Of a stretch of 59,745 nt of DNA, positions 11,301 through 26,300 are shown piece by piece (position 1 is the stretch's first letter; each line of letters begins with the position of its first letter). The notes below the pieces were generated by a model that was given only the letters and a program-made list of their open reading frames with translations, made no database searches and was not told the origin of the DNA. The translations under genes were made by a program, and so were the position numbers. This DNA is from Phoronis australis (Eukaryota > Phoronida > Phoronidae): positions 15,507 through 75,251 of the forward strand of contig NMRA01000737.1 of the NCBI GenBank assembly GCA_002633005.1, written 5' to 3'.

Positions 11301-14300
11301 AATTCAAGGCGCAGGCTTTAGTTAGTGTGTCAGTTGTAAATTTCAATATTCAAAGAGGAGTTCATAATAATTATGAAATGATAGAAAAAGATTACATTCT
11401 GTGAATAAACTAGAATATGACACAAACAGGCAAAAGATTTTTAGAACTTAGTTGAGTCCCTATTTGGGATTGTTTCATGCAGCCCGGTACAGAATGCTAT
11501 ATCTCAGAAGTGAGTGATAAGATTCACATGAAGCTGACAGATGATATGCATTTAACTGTTCCCAAAAAACTGTTAGGGATTGATTTTCAAATGTTCCACA
11601 CTTGCATGAAATACTATCAAAAATTGGGTTTTTTGATGATTTTCGGAAAAAAAGAAGTTGAATGAAACAAAAATGACACTTGAGAAACCAATTATTGAGA
11701 TTTCATCCTGAACATTTGTTATATCAAAATAATTTTAGTCAAAGACATGCTTGTTATTGATACCATTGGTTTGGTATCTAAACGTTACTAACAAGACAAG
11801 GTCCCATGATTCAATGGCAGACAAAAATCAACAATTAGTGTTGTATGCTTAGAAAATACATTTATTGACCAGTAGACGAACTTTTAATTTGTAAATTTTT
11901 GGATAATAAAATACAAACTTTTAGGTCATGCATTACCAAAGCTATTTGTAGATGAAAAATTAAAGAAAGTTAATATCAAGAGGGTGTCATTTTGTGTATC
12001 AATTATTTCTACCGTACTTTTGAAATTATGCCAGATGTTGGACAAAAAGAATTAAAAGTAAAGATATGAATTAAGTTTGCTTTCTGTTTTCCATCTAGGT
12101 ATGAGGTAGCTTTGGGCACTGCTCAGTCATCAACCTTCATTCAACAGTTTAAGTCCGTTGGTCTAGTAACATCCTACACGATCACAGGACTCAATTTAGC
12201 AGCTGGTAAGGAGTTTAAAGAATTTTGGAACTTGCGGGTCTCAAGCTAATTTCAAACTTCAATCTCTACAGTTCATAGTTTTTAAGGAAATAGATGTCGA
12301 AATTCATCTGGCTTTGTCAATGTTATGGCTAAAACCCACTTGATTATTTGAAGATTAACAGAAAATGTTTACTTCAAAATGTCGCTTATTTCCAACAAGA
12401 AGAATCCCAGGCCGTATGCTACACTGCACCTACTTTGGGGGTATCTTATGTTGTCATGATGAAATATAGTTATGGTCATAATGCTGTGGCAAAATCCCTG
12501 CTGTGTTTTGTGGCATTTACAATATGTTTGTCTGAAGAATAGTATTTGGAAACTATTTTTCGTACAGGTACGTCCATCAGAGCCACAGTTAGGGCAATCA
12601 ATAAAGCTGGCCTGTTCAACTCCGCTGTTTCACAGTTTGTCCTGATTAGTCCTGACCTCGAGGTCACAGTTCATGACCTTAAGCCCAATAGCACAGCAAC
12701 CGATGTGGATTTCCAGGAGGAGGAAACTCAGTTGCAGGGACGTTATGAGATTGCCAATGGTGCCATCCTCACCAAAGCTGAATGGGCCATCTACAGGGCA
12801 GATGGTAAGTTTGACACATTCAATGACTTGGCCATTAGTACAGGCTCTAAAACTTAATTGTCAACACTTCAAATAACCTATGAGTGGATTTTAAAAATGC
12901 TAGAATCAGAAGAAGCCTGTTTTGTTCAGCAGTAAGTTAAAGAAATTTGCTGCCACGATACTCAAGTTCAGAGGATTTTGTTTTACTTTTTCAGATCTGG
13001 TGATTCAAAATTTCACCTCTATTCCAATTGACAACCCTTTCTTCATGAATGACCAACTTGTCTTGGAGAACCGTAAAATGTACTTCAGCGTGATACGCGT
13101 CACTGACATTCTTGGACGGACTGTGCTGGCAGCCTCTGATGGTGTCACTCTCAACAAGTATCCTCCCAAACCCGGAGAGGTTCGCGATGGGCCATACAAA
13201 GACAGAGATCTCAATTTCTACGAGCCCTACACGTACTTGGAGTGCAACTGGGATGAGTTTGGGGAGCCTGGCTCTTTGGATCCCTCTAAGGTGATCTCTC
13301 ACTATATAGTTGGCTTAGGCAATGACCGTTCAACAGAGGTCACTAGAACCAATATCCACTGGTATGTCGATGTCGGTAAAAACCTTAGTTATACTTTCAT
13401 CAATATCAACCTGACAAAAGTTGAAGTTGTTTATTACTGTGCTGTTCGTGCCTATTCTATGAGTGGTTCATTCTCAGATGGCTACTCCAACGGTATCGCT
13501 GTGGGTTACGAGTACGACATGGGCCCAGGTGGCGTCTCGGTTGATAGGTACTGGTCAAGGAATACTACACTGGCAGTTTCATGGGAACAGTTCGGTGAAA
13601 CCTTTGCTAACATAAACTACCAAGTTGCCCTATCAACTAAGGGTGTAGCTGCACGAGTGACCTCTATGACTGGATGCAGGAACTACGCTGACATGTCACA
13701 TAACATAATCAATGACATGTCATTTGATGTACTCAACTGGACAGATGTCAAAACAGACACTATGGTCACCCTGACAAAGCTGTCACTACAACACAATACA
13801 TATTACTATCCCATTGTGAAAGCCATCAACGAGGCAGACCATTGCTACACAGAAGTCGGAGAGCCCGTACTGATTGACTTGACAGAACCAGTCTTTGGTG
13901 AAATTGATATTGGCAACATCTACAACGATGCAGTTTTCTTCTCCACAAAGGAAAACTTGCTTGTCAAATGGCGTGGCTGGCGTGATGATGAGTCGGGCAT
14001 AGACTTCTATAACGTCTTCTTAACACGGGACACTTGTGACCACAAGACCCTGGTAGCCTCCAACCTGGTTCCCCTGTTTACCTCCGCAAGAATTGCTGCC
14101 AACGAAACCAGCATCTTTTTCCAGCCAGTTGACCTGCAATTCAACACGGTCCTCTATGTTCTGCTGAGAGCTACAAACAAGGCCAGAATGCAGTCTGAGT
14201 TTGTGGTGACCTTCCCTGGATTTCTGGATGACACTGCCCCAGGTATAAGAATGCAGTTGTTCTGGGTAGTTTAGGTTGCAGATGGCTGCATTGAGTCATT

Positions 14301-17300
14301 GTCTATTAGTTTTGATTATCTCAAAGTTTGCCATGTGACCCACTTTACAATTGTTATGTTTGTTGACAGAGTGACAGAATATTTGTTGATTGTCCAATAA
14401 GATACCTTAATTAACAAGGTGAATATAACTGATCTCAATTTATTCCTTGTTCATACAAGAAGTGACTTCTGGGTTTGTTAATTGTTTATTATTATCATGC
14501 TGGGCACATAAAATGACACACTGTGACAAGCCAAGTTGTTTTTTATGAAGTAAGGTGTTTTGATGGTCACAATAAAAACTAATGTAGGCAACATGGGAGC
14601 ATCGACTTTTTCTTAATTGCCATTGACACTGATTGCTTTGTTTGCAGGCATTGGTACAATTGTTGATGGCGATAACTGGTACAAGGACGTTTTCTACACT
14701 TCATCTGTTAACGAACTGGTAGTTACCATGGCGATTGCCAATTACAAGGAGCAGGTATGTTGATCTGTATTATGTAGTAAATCAGAGATTTTGCTAACTT
14801 TTTGTTTCTAGCATTTCAATAGATCTGTTTCAATGTTTTTGTTTGCAGGCTCCTCTGATGCGTGAAGCATGATGTACATTCTGATAAACTCATATCATTG
14901 AGATCATAAAGCTTCTCAGTGTGTGTTTTCATAGTAATCCTGTCCCAGTGTGTCGTGGACACATCAATCTGAGATTCTCGTGAATTGACCTTGAGGAGGT
15001 GCTGAAGTTTGTTATGTAACACAATTAGTTTTCATACTATGGATATTCATGTGCTCCATTGAAACACGAGACGAGGTGAAAAGGATTCCTTTTGGAGCAG
15101 ATGAACGTACCTATTCTGATGCCGCTGCGCGCCGTTTCGTCCTAGTCTCACGGACTTGTTTCACCACCAGGTGCGCCCTCTGTGGTCCAATTGAAAACAG
15201 CTACATGGGAATCCCTTATTGGGAAACCCCTCTAGTACACTCAGAGTGCACAGTGGAAAAATATGAGGATCTCTGTCAGGGTGAAGACAAATTAGAGAAA
15301 AATTGTCTGCGCACTTGTATTCATAAATAACTTTGCATCTTTCAAGAGGATTGGATGCAATCCTTAACAGACAGAAGGATGACTCGGATGGTCTTGAAAG
15401 GTTTAGGATATGCTTTTATGTTATGTTATGCTTGCTGTAGATAGCCTGTATGCGTTCCGATATGCACCTCTCGTATGAACACGGGAAACTTCACAACAGA
15501 CTCATAGGTTTTGTGCGAATTTGGTGAGATCACATAACGTTTAACATAATTAGTGGTTTTTGAGTGAGAGGCGAGTGTTTTAAAGGGCCTGTACAATGAG
15601 TCGTTTACTGTCTAAGACACGGGCCTGGAATCTCACCTTTGTACTCAAAAGGAAATCGAAATTATTTTGGCAATTTCTGTGCTACTTTAGAGCGAACTCA
15701 AGATAAGTGGTTATTAGACTGTGCTCAAATACATTATAGTTTATGCCTAAGAGTTTCTAGTCCAAGTTTGTACTTGATGACCCTGATACCCGTGCTACAA
15801 ACTCGATGATTAAAAATTTGATATTTTGAGTTCTAACTCGAACTTTTAGGCTTAATGTTAGGTGATCAACTGCAAACTAGGACTAGCATGTAAGTCATTA
15901 TGTACTTGAGCATAGAATAATAGACACTTATCTTGAGTTCACACAAAAGTAGAGTAGAAAATGCCAAACATAATTTCAATTTCCATTTCGAATAAAAACA
16001 TTTAGAACCCGGGCCTCGATTAGAGTAGGCTACAAACTGCCACTGATTGGTTGGTGAGGCTGGACTGTTATGAAGAAAATTTTATGGTTTTCTCCAAATT
16101 CGTGCTACATCACAGTGTGCAGTGCTGATCTGGCACATGTTTTGTGCTACAGCACTGTGTGCAGTACTGATGGCACATGTGTGGTGCTACAGCACTGTGT
16201 GCAGTACTGATGGCATGTGTGGTGCTACAGCACTGTGTGCTGTGCTGATGTCACATGTGTGGTGCTACATCACTGCGTGCAGTGCTCATGGCACATATGT
16301 GGTGCTACGTCACTGTGTGCTGTGCTGATGGCACATGTGTGGTGCTACGTCACTGTGTGCAGTGCTGATGTCACATGTGTGGTGCTACGTCACTGTGTGC
16401 TGTGCTGATGTCACATGTGTGGTGCTACGTCACTGTGTGCAGTGCTGATGGCACATGTTGGAAATGTTGCATGATAACCATGTGGTCCACACACTCGCAA
16501 CATACTCATTATTCTGGTTTCCACCAATACTAATGATAACATTTCAATCTACATTCTGTCTTCTTGCAGCTTGAAAAGCATGAGAATCAGGATGCGATAA
16601 GAAAATTTCGAGCTCAGAACCTTGCTAGCCCCACCTGGTGGTGATATTTTGAGATTCTGTAGCTTCTAGAAGTTATCGAAACATTACAAAATCTTGATTG
16701 CATCAGAGAACTTAACAAAATATTAATATCTGTTTCAGCTGGACTGTCCTAATAGTAAAGCCCTGGATGTTGTCTCATGGAAGCCTGTCATTGGTCGAGA
16801 GCAGTTCCTTGTAGATGGAGACCCTCGTACACTGGCCTTCTTCTACTCCGCCGATAACGCCTTGCTGTCGGTTGCAAATGCCAAATCAAAGGTTTTGAAG
16901 TGTCAACAAGACAACAAAAAGAATTTCATGAAGTGTGCAGGTTTGTCATCATTGTACCAACGCAGTGTGCTTCCATCCATTCTTTGTCACTAATTTGAAT
17001 GTCTGATGTGTCTGTAGTAGTTTAAAGAAAATGCCAGACAAACAGTTCTTGAAATATCTGATACTATTATCCTTGTTTAGTGTTTGATACTTTGTGATAA
17101 AATTCAATTTTAAGAATTATTTCATAATATGCTGAGTTGTTGACAAAGGAGTCTCTAAATTAATCCATCTATTGGATAATATTTACGCTTTTTATCTTAA
17201 TTGTCTCATTGAGAAAGCTTGATCATAAATGGCTTGGACATATGAATTGAATGGAAAATGTTTTGCATATTAAATAATTAAAACAACTTGATGGTGTATG

Positions 17301-20300
17301 CTGAATTACTCTTACTACTGTTTTAGGCATCTACGGAGAGGCAGAAACAATCATTGAGGGCAAGTACAGCGTCACCATGCAGATTGCTGCCGGTGACAAG
17401 GTGATGACAACCTTCGCCATGACGGAGGAAGTTCTTGATGAGCCTGATGTGGGCGTGGCACCAACAGTCGAGGATGAGAAGACAGCATCGGAAATTCTGG
17501 CAGAGGGCGCTCCTTATGTGGTCCCTACGTTGCCACCGAAGAAGACAACTGTGAGTGTGGGTTAATGAAAATCATTCCTCTGTTCATGATTTCTATCTTT
17601 CCACCTGTCACAATTTGTGTGGTTAATGTGATGTGTGTGCCATAGACAAGACATTTCCACAGACAGCTAGACAAACTGCCATTTTCCCATCACTACAATT
17701 AATTATTTTCAACTAAAATGATGTGAATACTTTGTCATTAAAGCAACATTCTGTGGTCAGTTATGGCATTTACACTTTGCTTGACTTTCCTGTGAGCTCT
17801 TCATCATTCATCATCATGACATATGGCTGCTACATGTATGATGATAAATACCTAACGAAACCAAAAAAGTCATAAGTTGGCGGTCCTGCTTGTGTCGGGA
17901 ACCATTAATATTTTAACTTTGTATCCAACAGAAGGCTGACTGCTGTCAAAACAAAAACATATTGTTGGATTGTGTGGTTTGGCGCATCCGTGTCTTTAGC
18001 TTTAGGAGTTTCGTGGTGTATTTTTCATTAATAATTTTAAAGTTAAACTAAACTCACTTGAAGCTGACTATTACCTTCCATTGTTCAAGAAAAGTTCAAT
18101 AAGAGAGAGAAGGTTTGTTGAGGGACAGTTTAAATATATCAAAGAGCTCTACAAAAATGTATGTTTCATTTAGCTGACTGTAATGAAACTTTAAGGGTAT
18201 TCAGCCAGAAAACAAGTCTTACATAGATGGCGTTGTTGTCACCACAGGGTCCACCTTGTAACTGCTCCACTACCACCGCTGTACCCACTACGACCATTGT
18301 CATGGAAACAACCACGGTGGCAGCTGTCAAAACTACTGGTAACAGTTCAAGTAATGGAACCTCAGCACCAGTCCGGTCATCTGTGCCTAATTACAAGAGT
18401 GGATTTGGCTTGACCTTCTTTGGTGAGATTGACCTCAAGTTGTTGTTTAGCAATGATGAACGCTTTTTGATGTTTAGCACACAAAGTCATGCACATTGAG
18501 GTTGCTTTGTATCAAAGACTCTCAACAAAGACTAATGTTGAGGAAATCCTGTCTTCATTGTAAGCAAGATCTGTATTGAATGGCTGTCACAAAACAATGT
18601 TTTTTTTTAAAATATTTGTCTAATGAGTTTAACAAAAAGTAAAAGCAGCCTTTGAAACATAGGAAAGTTGTGATTTTGGCATTTTTTGTGCGCTTAATTG
18701 TACAAAGACTGTGACATCCGCTTTTAATTGTTGATAGCGGCTACAAATTAAAGCTAACTATGGATTGTTTGATCATCTTCCCTACCAAAAGTTATAGGTC
18801 AACCGTACTCTTTTATGGGCTGCTTCTACCTGATATGCCAACTTACTCAAACTGAATGCTAGATGTTTTCATCATACAAACATGGCCACTACATTGACGT
18901 TGAAGTTTCAAATTAAAGCTGGTGTAAATTCTACCTTCCATCAAAGGAACACAATTTTGACTCCAACGACCTGCTGAATATAAGACTGGTCTCAATTTGT
19001 GCCTTGCTTTTTAGGACAAATGATACCTGGGCTTAGATTGAACTGACAGTTTGTTGTTGCATTAGACTAGTATTGACACTTTAGCTGCCTTGACCACTTC
19101 CTGTTCTTAAGCAATAAGTCGGTCCATGAGATGAGTTCTTTTCAAGCTCAAAAACCACCTCTAGTTTGATTAAGGACCTCGTTGAGACCAATTTCACAAT
19201 TGGTTATTGGTAAAAATCAAAAGTAGGCTTTTGATGGAAAGTGTATGATGGTAGCATACACACTTTGATCACTAAGTTTTGTACCCAACATTCAGTTCAA
19301 AGCATGTGTTTCCATAAATTTTAGTTCATTATACAACTCCTGATTGTCTCAAGACATTATATAAGCCTTGTCTGAGCAACAATCATGAAACTCAAGACCT
19401 AATAGTCTGAGTATTCAAGACAACATCACTGATATCATTATTGAGTGTAAGATAGTCATGCAATAACACTCTTGTTAGCTATATTTACCTGCAGTCTCAT
19501 TACGGTGTTTTCCAGTTGCTCCCAACTTGTTCGATTCTGTAGCCCAACAACAAGTTGGGAAGTTTACCCCTGTAGCCAATATCTTATGCGACTGATTAAC
19601 TCCATTCCAGTATATATGATTGGAGGGCCAGCTCTCTTTTGTTCGATAATTGCTCTAATCTCCAATAAGATCATATCTACGCTGACTGGGTTGTGCTGTT
19701 AAAAATAAAAGTTAAGTTATAACAACTTTGAGCATAAATCAATAGCATTTCTGCGATCTTCATCAAATGGTAATCATGTTTTAGTTTTTGAATCACCAAA
19801 ATTGCCGAATACACCAATTCACTCTGAGTTTGACTTTGTTCACATATGGTCTGTGATAAGCCTGGTAGATAATTGGCCTGCTTATTGTCGTAGCAGACAA
19901 AAGAGGGCGCTTGGCAGTTGTAGAAGCTAGATGTTATCACACCCTCAGAACCCCCAATGTCTGGTAAAGTCACTGAACACCAAAACGCTGTCATGTTTTG
20001 TCAGCTGTGTTTGCTGTCCTCTGCATTTAAGGGTATTATTGACTAAAAGGTGTTTGATTGAGGTCTCTTAATTCAATAGGTAAAAACTGATCACTTCTGC
20101 CCTGATGAGTTCCTGAGTACTGGTTCTAATCTGTGCACAACCAATCATTTTATTCCAGGTTACCAACATGGAAACCGAACTAAAGTCTGGTTCGCTAAGT
20201 TGTGGGCACGTGACTTTGAGGTAGCGAAATACGAGTGGGCCAAGCTGATCAGTGACCCTACAAGGTCAGAGGTCACCTATTCTATCCACGTCTATCGTGA

Positions 20301-23300
20301 CATTGATGACCCCAAAGGTGAAGGTTGGAAAATGACCCTCCTCGAGAATGGTGAAGAATCCGTCACACTGACTGGTAAACATTTGTATATTAATTAATAT
20401 GAAGTGGTTACATGAGGGAAATGAGCAAGTTTGTCTTACAAACCTCTGGGTTTCTAGATAATCTATGCAATACAATGATATCTGGGTCTGTTTCTTAAAA
20501 ATTGACTGAATACTTAAGTCAGAAAGGAGGTCTTAAGCTCCGCTCGACTGTTTCATAAAAGTCGTTTTTACTAAATTCACAAATGATCTGAGAGTATAGC
20601 TATAACAGTACTTACTAAGTGTTAACCTGTGATGTGCTTTCATTATGCCCTCCCTTCTATTCAAAATTCACCAACATTTTTTAGGGGTATTGATGTTATC
20701 ATTTTCTGAAAGGAGAAAGATCTAAGAAATTCTAAAAATGTGCTTCTTGCTACTCTTGTCTTCATTATTGGAACATGACCGCATTTTAGGTCAAATTTTC
20801 ATTTGCAAGAAAGGTACATTTCCTAGCAAAACAACCCCCAGCCGATTTTACTAAAACTTTTTTTAAATGGGATTGAATACTTTACATTATGAGTCAAAAC
20901 TGCTGTTATTATTCACCAAGTTCGGGTTTTATGCCAAATTTACTCTCAAAACATGAGGCATTTTTGAAAAAAAAAAAAACAGCAATCTTATTTGTATATC
21001 ACTTATCATGTGAAAACTAGGCATTTTAAAGCAAAATCCTAACATTGTGTTTGAGTTATAACCTAAAGTTCTCATGTAGAAAAAATTTAGTAACATGCAC
21101 ATGAAAATTTGACTTGAAACATGTTTTCACATGACAATAACAAACTTAGATACAATCTATAGTAACAATCATATTTTTAGAATCCTTAGTCGTTGTCCAT
21201 TCAGAAATAATTGTTAAATAGATGACAAAACATCCATATTTGACTTAGACTTCAGGTCATCATGTTAGATAACCTTAAGACTCCCCAGGGTGTTGTGATT
21301 GTCACTGACAGTCATTTCTAATGCCTAACGTCTAAACAAGAGAAAACAGTGACAAACTCCAGGTACTGTGCAATGCAACTGGTAAAAAGGCAACAACGTA
21401 ATTTGACTCATGGCATTGCCTTCAACTGGCTAAACTGTTCAGCTGGCTGAATGCGTTAACTGACTAGTATTTAAATGCCTTGAATTGGCAAAACACCATC
21501 AACTGACTAAAGGCGTTCACCTGGCTAAACGCACTCAACCAGCAAATGCTTTCAACTGTCAAGACGTGTTCAACTAGCAAGAAGCGTTTCGACTAGCAAG
21601 ACGCGTTCAACTGGCAAGACGCGTTCAACTGACAAGACTCGTTCAACTGGCAAGACGCGTTCAAATGGCAAGATGCATTCAACTGGCTATTCAACTTGGG
21701 GCTTGGGAAATGGTGATGTAGCACCTGTCCTAACGATTCAGTAACTGGAAGTCAGAGGCTATTAAGACCAAATTTCTGACTTGTTTTATGAGTGTCAATT
21801 GACGTCACGAAACAGACACGGGAAGACATAAGGAAATAATCACCACTGTGTTGTATATTTGCATTAGGTTGTCATGAGTTCATTTGTTTTATTAATTGTT
21901 GGTTGAGAATCAATCTAGTAGTATATTTGATGTACCTTAAAAGTTTAAGTTTTATTTTTCTATAACCATAAGTCACTCTTTTGGTATATCCTGTAAGCTG
22001 GAAGTTAGCAAAAGACTTATCAAGCTCACTTGCGCTGTCTTTGCTTAAAATGCTCAAATTACCCCCATATCTCTCGTATGTTTACCTATCATAGTGGATC
22101 ATGGTATTGCTCCTCATTGAGTTTCACTCAGTCAACATTTATGGTGTCAAGTTTTCCCAGCAAATTTATGGTCAAGAAAGAAACCGGAGACGATTAACTG
22201 CTGTCCCACTGAGGGATCGGACTGTATATTATTGATTTATATGATTTGATAAATGGAGGAATGGTGGCAGTCTGAGGGATCGGGCTGTATATTAAGTGAT
22301 ATAGTATATGGTGCGATAAATGGGGGCAGTCTTATGAATGAACACAATAATCACATTCAAATTATAATTGACTTATTTATATGTACTTGACTGTGTGGTA
22401 TAGTTTCGACTATTTTGTTTTTATCCTAGGTGTGCGTCCTCCAAAGAGAGCTCACCCAGTTGTCCATACATGGATGAAAGACAAGTTCATGCCTAGGAAG
22501 GTTAATCCGTTCTCCATTTTCGAGACATCTACGCTTGTGAGTGACATGTCTGTGCCCTTACTTAAAACTCGTCCTTGTCATTATGGAAAGCCATTCTACG
22601 ACTTTGAAAGTCACATCGGCAAGATTTACTTGGGTGTCAGTGACAGCAACCAGATGAATGCCACAGCTAATGTTGTCAACTTCACTCTTGTTAACGAGAC
22701 GTGTCTGGGCTGTTACAGTGAGTGTGACTTTAACTGTAACCCCAACTGTACAGACACTAACAAGACTGATATTACACCAATCACATTCAGGTTGACGGGT
22801 CTGAATCTGTCTCCGGGTGCAGTTGCTAAGATGTCGGACAACAATGAAGTTTACCAACCCGCTGTCTATTTTGTGATTGTGAAAGTTGAGAGTCGGTCTG
22901 GTCTACATTCTAACGCCACCACTAACGGCATCACAGTTGATGTAACGCCACCTGTCATACAGAACATGTCATGCTTAGATCCTGGATTTTCAATGGACAA
23001 GCCAACTTCGTTTTCAAGTATGTTGATGTGAAATCAATGTCTAATACTGTTATTTTGTAAGGCAGAGTAATATTAAATTATAAGCAGCTTAAATGATGCA
23101 ACTGTTGAGCACTTTTCCTGAGACAAATTGAAACATTGTTTCGTCTTCCTTTACCACAGGAAAGAAATTTATAAACCACAGAGTGTTTTTCAGTCTAAAA
23201 CTCAAAGTTCTGTCATTTTCGCTGTTGTTTTGGTATTTCAAGCTTGTAAGTGCCAACTGGCGTGTTCTGAAGGTTTGCTGAGCTCAAATTTGTGCCTATC

Positions 23301-26300
23301 ATAGTCTTGTATCCATAGTGTAATGTGATTTCCATAAATAACACTTCCTAAAAGCTATGACTTTTTAATTTGCACTTTTGCATGAACATTTCTATGAGTG
23401 AAAACGGTGAAGTTGTAGAAATGTACAAATTTCAAAACCATGCAAGATTTGTAAATTTTAGGGGAGGTTGCTTCCTGATTTTATTAAATGTCATACCCTT
23501 AATAGACATTGAAGTTTACTCTTAATGGAGTTTCTGGTGATACAACACTGAAGGCTTTCAATTTAATTGGTCATTCGGAAGCTTGAGAGTTTGGTTTGCC
23601 AAGTACGATTGACCTTGTTTATAGATAGCGAGATGTGCCATATAGGCAAAGGATTGAAGGATAGCGGTAATCCAAAGCATCAACCTTGCTAGACCTAGAT
23701 ATTAAATAGTTTTTTGAAATCACTTTATTTTGAAGTATTTCAAGCAGTCGGCCATTCAGTTTATCCCCAAAGGAGTAAACACTCAGGTAGCATCTTTCCA
23801 AAATCAATAACTAGTTTACAGAGAGGGTGATCCCCTGTGTATTGTGAGGTGATGACTTACAGCATTGGTGTGTATTGTGAGGTGATGACTTACAGCATTG
23901 GTGTGTATTGTGAGGTAATGACTTACAGCATTGGTGTATATTGTGAGGTAATGACTTACAGCATTGGTGTATATTGTGAGGTAATGACTTACAGCATTGT
24001 GTGTATTGTGAGGTAATGACTTACAGCATTTGTGTGTATTTTACGACTGGGCTAAAATAAGACAAAATATGACTGTTCAGAAAAGCAAAAACCCTCACAT
24101 ACTCTTGCAGATTTTATTATTATTTTTTATTTCCTAGGTACCCCTCATACTATGGGAGCTATGTGGAACGTAATTGAAATGGACAGTTTGATGGCTGACT
24201 ATGAACTCGGACTGTTCTCATCTGACGCCCTCGTTAACAGCGTCGTCAACTACACCAGCATGGGGCTCACCGATAAAGGCGTACTGAAGTTCAACAATCT
24301 GTCCGACGGAGACTATTACGTTGCGCTCCGTGCCACCAATGTGGCAGGTTTAAGCAGTGTTAGGTCGTGTCGGCTTACAGTAAGTAAGAATAAATCTATT
24401 TTCTGTTCAGCGTCAAGGAGAACTTGAATGTGCAGACCCTGTGGGGAACATTCCCCTTTTTTGACCGAGATAAATTTGAACATCCTTTAGTTGAACTGTT
24501 ATGTTCTAAGTTCATTTAAATAAATGTGATTTTTGCCTCAAATAAATTTGGATGAACATTGTTCAGCTGTTATAACTATTCCAGACGAAGTGTAAATACA
24601 TCTTTAACAATACATATTGGTATGATTTTATATCTCAAGTGCTAATAGTACGTCGGACTAAATCAAGTTTCTGCTCAGTGCCTTGGAGAAAGACAGTGCA
24701 AACCTAGTGGAGAACATTTGACCGAGATAAATTTGGATAGATTCTTTATTTTAAGTGTTACATTTTAAGTTTATGTAAATATAAATGACCTGATAAGTAC
24801 TCCAATGGTATATGTACATATATGCCATTATCTAATGTTTTGTACCTCTTATTTAGTGTTCTACGTCTGTCAGTGAGTGTAATTTGTTGTAATGTCTCCA
24901 AGGAACACTGATGAGATGAAAGTACAAATTAATCTAGAATGCATTTTGTTGTTTTCAATTACATAATGCTATGAAAGTTGAATTCGGGACGTGACTATTG
25001 TCTATGGTTTGACAACGTTGATGGCATCCCTTTTGAGTCACTCTGGAGTGGTATTTTTAGCTCAGCACGAGCACCCCTGATTTGTCAGCTGTGGTGGTAA
25101 AAATGCCTGGTACTAAAGAAGACCCTAATATGGGTAACGGAATTCTGGTCCAGGAATCTCAGGATGAGATTCAGGTGAACTGGGGTGATGTGCCAACGAC
25201 TGCCAAGTGGGTTGGTGAGTGGTAGAGATTTGGTTTGCATTCTTCTGATGTGTAAACAATATTTCTCTAGAAAGTAAAATGCGAATTGCACAGATTTTAA
25301 TCAATTTTGGTGAATTTAAGGTTGAAAGTTTGAGTCGTTACATCTTGGTTATAATTTTTGTAATTAACATTTAGTTGATCCCTCGTGTATGGTCACATGT
25401 TCGTGATACAATATGGTCACATGTTCGTGATACAATCTCTGCTGTATCACACTGATCAAACTGAACCGTCATACATTGTGGCAAGAGCTCGTCCAACTTG
25501 TGCACAGTCTGTTTGGTTTATACCCAGAATGCATCAAAACACATTTCCTTAGAATTAATTTTTCAATTCTCTGTATTGACTAAATCGGCATATGGTAATT
25601 CGAAGGGTTTTGAGAATTTAAATCACAACTGTACAGTACATTCTCAACAAATAATGTTTGTTCCAGATATGCAGGTTGACATGTCCGACTCATCTAATCG
25701 CCCGTTCCTGCCTAAAGCCAAGGTTGGAGTCCAGACAAGCCACAAAGTAATACTAAAAAATGGGCAAATATGTTCGAATGGTATGTGAAGTTCACTTGTT
25801 GTTTATATTTGGATTTTTCTGCTCAGGACTAAATATTTATTTTGATGTGATGTTGTTAAAAGTGTTGGCATGCATCATATTGGTGTCTGCATTTAGTTGC
25901 AGTGAGTCTGAGTTAAATTTTATTTTCACGGTTCAGTACAGTTGAGGAATATTTTGTGTGCAAAGGGTAGTGCCTGATCCTCTTAAGGAGAACTGGGGGA
26001 ATGATTCCTGACACCCATGGTGCGTTTTGTTAAAGGCGTACGTTCAGTCCTGACTGAAACGTTCACAAGTGCATTTGTTTCCAACGCCAGGCTGCAACTC
26101 TTTATTTAACAAACCGTTGGCAAAGCTGGTGATGAGTTGACAATTTTTCATATTTGGACTTAATGACAGCCTTTAGTGAGCCACTTAAACTGGATTTTAT
26201 ATTTGTCTTAGCTATACAGCAGACTAATGATAAAACAGGCCCTGATGCCTTGCCATCTCATAGCTGTAGCCTTTACCCACAGCCGATGTATAGTTCATTA

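Noticed and set aside
15049-15330. 93-codon Cys-containing frame in intron 11
   Set aside because: No acceptor or donor in the right phase, and exons 11 and 12 join in frame without it.
25747-25780. Earlier donor for exon 19 at 25747 (gtaata)
   Set aside because: It would leave phase 0, and exon 20 read from there hits a stop; the gtatgt at 25781 keeps the frame.
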